DNA of 64,000 nucleotides from Piscinibacter sp047600445. Lineage in GTDB: Bacteria; Pseudomonadota; Gammaproteobacteria; Burkholderiales; Burkholderiaceae_C. Numbering within the stretch: position 1 is the stretch's first letter; each line of letters begins with the position of its first letter. The stretch spans positions 496,001 through 560,000 of the forward strand of contig NZ_JASGKT010000001.1 of the NCBI RefSeq assembly GCF_047600445.1. Reading direction: 5' to 3'. The notes under the pieces were generated by a model. That model worked only from the letters and a program-made list of their open reading frames with translations, searched no databases and was not told where the DNA came from. Shown here in pieces: positions 61,616 through 64,000 of this stretch. A program made the translations under genes and the position numbers.

Positions 61616-62323
61616 ATGGCGACGACCCTCGGCAACATACAACAAGTGCGTGCTCGCATTGCACGCGCCTGCGACGACGCCAAGCGCCCCGTGCAAAGCG
61701 TCACGCTGCTTTGTGTGAGCAAAACCTTCGGCCCCGACGCGGTGCGCGAGGCGCACGCGGCCGGCGAGCGCCGCTTCGGCGAGAACTACGTGCAGGAGGC
61801 GCTGGACAAGATCGCCGCGCTGGCCGACCTGCGCCCCGGCATCGAGTGGCACCTGATCGGGCCCTTGCAGGGCAACAAGACACGCGCCGTCGCCGAGCAG
61901 TTCGACTGGGTGCATTCGATCGACCGGCTGAAGGTCGCGCAGCGCCTGTCGGCGCAGCGCCCGCCCGGGCTGCCGCCCTTGCAGGTGTGCCTGCAGGTCA
62001 ACATCAGCGGCGAGGCGAGCAAGAGCGGGCTCGCGCCGCACGAGGTGCCGGCCGTGGCCGCGGCGGTGGCGGCGCTGCCGCGGCTGCGCCTGCGCGGGCT
62101 GATGGCGATTCCCGAGCCGGCCGGCGACCTGGCCGCGCAGCGCGTGCCGCACCGTGCCTTGCGCGCGCTGCTCGAACGGCTGCGAGCCGGCGGGCTGGAG
62201 CTCGACACGCTCTCGATGGGCATGAGCGCCGATCTCGAAGCGGCCATCCTCGAAGGCGCCACGCTGGTGCGCGTGGGCAGCGCGATCTTCGGCCGGCGCG
62301 GCGGCGTCACGCCGTTGCCGTAG
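61616..62323 (+). CDS. yggS: pyridoxal-phosphate homeostasis protein YggS (PLPBP)
   Basis: A 235-aa member of the YggS/PROSC family, PLP-binding proteins that buffer PLP and affect amino-acid and keto-acid balance. The PLP lysine is in VTLLCVSKTFGPDAVREAHA. RRFGENYVQEALDKI and WHLIGPLQGNKTRAVA are the family signatures, and LSMGMSADLEAAILEGATLV lines the phosphate site. It is next to pilT, as in many proteobacteria. A TACTCT sequence ten bases upstream could be a -10 box, giving a short leader. Confidence 0.94.
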   Translation: MATTLGNIQQVRARIARACDDAKRPVQSVTLLCVSKTFGPDAVREAHAAGERRFGENYVQEALDKIAALADLRPGIEWHLIGPLQGNKTRAVAEQFDWVHSIDRLKVAQRLSAQRPPGLPPLQVCLQVNISGEASKSGLAPHEVPAVAAAVAALPRLRLRGLMAIPEPAGDLAAQRVPHRALRALLERLRAGGLELDTLSMGMSADLEAAILEGATLVRVGSAIFGRRGGVTPLP

Positions 62324-62351
62324 CATCGCGGCGCTCGGGAGAAACAGGCAG

Positions 62352-63158
62352 ATGAAGAACTTCGCGTGGGTGGCGGCGGCCGCCGCCGCTGTGGTGCTGG
62401 CCGGCTGCGGCAAGCAGGGCGTCGAACTCGGCCAGGGCGGCTCGGTGGTGAGCGGCTCGGGCGGTTCCGCCGGCGCGCAGGATGCCGCCAAGGAGCTGCG
62501 GAAATGCGACGCGCCGGTGGCGGTGGTCTCGCTGGTGGAGAACCAGCGCGGCTACGTCGGCATCGGGCGCGGCGGCCTGCCGGAGTCGCCGCTGCCGCTG
62601 GTGCGCGTGCTGATGCAGCAAAGCGGCTGCTTCCGCATCGTCGACCGCAACGCCGGCCTGAACGCCACCGTGCGCGAGCAGGAGCTCAAGGACCAGGGCG
62701 TGCTGCGCGCCGACGACGCCACGGTGCGCAAGGGCCGCGGCATCGTCGCGCAGTACAGCGTGGTGCCCAGCCTGACCTTCAGCGAACAGGACGCCGGCCG
62801 CCAGATCGGCGGCATCCTGGCGCAGATCCCCTTCCTCGACAAATTCGCCGGCGCGGCCGAGCAGGTCAAGCTGAAGGAGGCGCAGGTGGTGCTGCTGCTG
62901 ACCGACAACGAGACCACCGAGCAGCTCTCGTCGGCCACCGGCGCCGCGCGCACCACCGACCTCGGCCTCGGCGGCCTGGTCATCGGCAAGACCGGCGGCG
63001 CCGGCGGCCTGGGCTGGAGCAACACCAACGAGGGCAAGGTGATCGCCGCGGCCTTTCTCGACGCGCACAACCACCTCGTCGAGCAGGTGCGCGTGCTGGC
63101 CGCCAAGCCGCTGCCCGAGCCGGTGAAGACCGGCGCGGCGCCGGGCCGCAAGGGCTGA
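62352..63158 (+). CDS. CsgG-family lipoprotein
   Basis: A 268-aa exported lipoprotein with lipobox LAGC, Cys19. The body resembles CsgG/HfaB-type proteins: VAVVSLVENQRGYVGIGRGG, then LVRVLMQQSGCFRIVDRNAG and VREQELKDQGVLR. CsgG forms the curli secretion pore, but many homologues occur without curli genes and have unknown roles; no csg genes are present here. A Gly/Ser-rich linker follows the lipobox. It lies 28 bases after yggS in the same direction. Membrane-spanning hairpins of true CsgG were not identified. Confidence 0.75.
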   Translation: MKNFAWVAAAAAAVVLAGCGKQGVELGQGGSVVSGSGGSAGAQDAAKELRKCDAPVAVVSLVENQRGYVGIGRGGLPESPLPLVRVLMQQSGCFRIVDRNAGLNATVREQELKDQGVLRADDATVRKGRGIVAQYSVVPSLTFSEQDAGRQIGGILAQIPFLDKFAGAAEQVKLKEAQVVLLLTDNETTEQLSSATGAARTTDLGLGGLVIGKTGGAGGLGWSNTNEGKVIAAAFLDAHNHLVEQVRVLAAKPLPEPVKTGAAPGRKG

Positions 63159-63174
63159 CGCGTCGCCGGCGCGT

Positions 63175-63660
63175 TCAGATCGCCAGCAGCGCCGTGTTCT
63201 TCACCTCTTCCATCACCGCGTAGGTGCGCGTCTCGCGCACGCCCGGCAGCGCCCAGACCACCGAGCCCACCAGCTCGCGGTAGGCCTGCATGTTGGCCAC
63301 GCGCGTCTTGATCAGGTAGTCGAAGCCGCCGGCCACCAGGTGGCACTCCTGGATCTCGGCGCGCACCTGCACCGCGGCCTTGAAGGCGTTCATCGCGTCG
63401 TGCGTGGTGCGGTCGAGCACCACCTCGATGAAGACCAGCATGCCGGCGCCGAGCTTGTCCGGGTTCAGGCGCGCCTCGTAGCCGAGGATGAAGCCGTCGC
63501 GCGTCAGGCGCTTGACGCGCTCCAGCACGGCGGTGGGCGAGAGGTGCACTTCCTCGGCCAGCTTGAGGTTGGAGATGCGCCCGTCCTTCTGCAGCACGCG
63601 CAGGATGCGGACGTCGATCTTGTCGAGCGAGTGGGCGCGGTCGCTGTCGTCGGTGTTCAT
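63175..63660 (-). CDS. Lrp/AsnC-family transcriptional regulator
   Basis: A 161-aa Lrp-type regulator. The HTH reads ILRVLQKDGRISNLKLAEEV followed by HLSPTAVLERVKRL, and the C-terminal RAM domain includes VQECHLVAGGFDYL-type sequence. The length and sequence match Lrp proteins that in proteobacteria are paired with putA and activate it in response to proline, or with alanine catabolism genes. It is divergent from putA with 113 bases between. Position suggests it controls putA. Confidence 0.92.
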   Translation of the reverse strand: MNTDDSDRAHSLDKIDVRILRVLQKDGRISNLKLAEEVHLSPTAVLERVKRLTRDGFILGYEARLNPDKLGAGMLVFIEVVLDRTTHDAMNAFKAAVQVRAEIQECHLVAGGFDYLIKTRVANMQAYRELVGSVVWALPGVRETRTYAVMEEVKNTALLAI

Positions 63661-63703
63661 GAGGTGTGGTGAAATTTATCCGGCGTGATGGGGTCGATTC
63701 AGC

Positions 63704-63734
63704 GATTAATCCTAGTGAGCAATCTATAACCTAG
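63704..63734. promoter_or_regulatory. putA/lrp divergent control region elements
   Basis: GATTAATC (63704-63711) is a perfect palindrome, and CCTAG recurs at 63711-63715 and 63730-63734, 19 bases apart. TATAAC (63725-63730) may be the putA -10 box. The stretch is AT-rich, as usual for Lrp-binding regions. Confidence 0.4.
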
Positions 63735-63773
63735 CAACTTATTCGAATCCTGTCGTTACCACGGAGGCCAGCC

Positions 63774-64000
63774 ATGTTCACCGCCGCGCCCGAGACCGCC
63801 CGCCTGCCCGACCCCTACCGGCCCGAGCGCGAGGCGCTCGACGCCGCGCTGCAAACACTCGCCGGCCGGCTCGACTGGCCGCGCGCCGCCGCCGTCGCCG
63901 CGCCCTGGGTGCGCGCGGTGCGCGACAAGCCGGCGCCGTTCTGGGCGATGGAGTCGCTGCTGCGCGAATACCCGATCTCCGGCGCCGAGGGGCTGGCGCT
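63774..64000 (+). CDS. putA: proline dehydrogenase / P5C dehydrogenase PutA, 5' end only
   Basis: The first 75 residues of PutA, cut by the window edge. PutA oxidises proline to glutamate using FAD and NAD. The segment KPAPFWAMESLLREYPISGA matches the helical region after the N-terminus of proteobacterial PutA. No ribbon-helix-helix DNA-binding domain precedes it, so this looks like the bifunctional rather than autoregulating form, which fits control by the divergent Lrp-type regulator. A strong GGAGG precedes the ATG at 63774. The catalytic domains lie outside the window. Confidence 0.85.
   Translation, partial: MFTAAPETARLPDPYRPEREALDAALQTLAGRLDWPRAAAVAAPWVRAVRDKPAPFWAMESLLREYPISGAEGLA

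Overview
The window is a gene-dense, high-GC stretch of a betaproteobacterial chromosome. The gene content and neighbourhoods (mnmG-rsmG-parA...parB, rsmI/yraN/diaA/dolP, prpC-acnD-prpF, RamB/ScfR-type regulators, branched-chain-type ABC operons with acyl-CoA ligases, pilT-pilU) point to Burkholderiales, probably a Rubrivivax/Leptothrix/Methylibium-like or Comamonadaceae-like lineage. The genus is inferred from gene content only. No rRNA, tRNA, CRISPR array, insertion sequence or prophage was seen. No gap between genes exceeds about 300 bases.

Layout. 1-6965: replication and segregation block (mnmG, rsmG, parA, parB) with two parS-like sites inside mnmG and rsmG. parA and parB are separated by a frameshifted acetyltransferase gene, argC and a small hydrolase. 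6966-12102: prkA-yeaH-spoVR stress operon behind a structured leader. 12087-19934: RamB/PrpR-like regulator diverging from a methylcitrate-cycle operon (thioesterase, prpC, acnD, prpF, prpB). 20046-26535: accessory genes (lipoprotein esterase, LuxR-type regulator, two unknown exported proteins, an AAA ATPase, an EthD protein). 26548-33626: a second RamB/PrpR-like regulator diverging from a valine/isobutyryl-CoA degradation operon (mmsA, acyl-CoA dehydrogenase, enoyl-CoA hydratase, HIBCH-like hydrolase, mmsB). 33644-42025: TetR regulator diverging from a branched-chain-type ABC transporter with acyl-CoA ligase and enoyl-CoA hydratase. 42049-44919: Rieske oxygenase, orphan ABC binding protein and MarR regulator. 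44956-52381: FAD-linked dehydrogenase, cobalamin adenosyltransferase, P-type cation ATPase and a Pat-like acyl-CoA synthetase/acetyltransferase fusion. 52386-55166: aroG and tldD with an aromatic-residue leader peptide and terminator between them. 55322-58248: small secreted protein, rsmI, yraN, diaA, dolP. 58333-64000: beta-hydroxyacid dehydrogenase, pilU, pilT, yggS, a CsgG-family lipoprotein, an Lrp-type regulator and the start of putA.

How the parts fit. Much of the window concerns acyl-CoA metabolism. Valine breakdown through mmsA gives propionyl-CoA, which the methylcitrate operon oxidises to pyruvate and succinate. Each of the two operons has its own paralogous regulator, and their control regions share repeats of a TTYGCA-type hexamer also present upstream of prkA.

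The most interesting non-coding signal lies between tldD and aroG on the minus strand. It comprises a 24-codon reading frame rich in Phe, Tyr and Trp, a 9-base segment that can pair with the terminator's 5' arm, and a perfect 12-bp terminator with a U-tract, followed by the DAHP synthase gene. This has the layout of a translation-coupled transcription attenuator. Other signals worth checking are a possible Shine-Dalgarno switch upstream of prkA, the parS pair, paired TetR operators and dispersed palindromic intergenic repeats.
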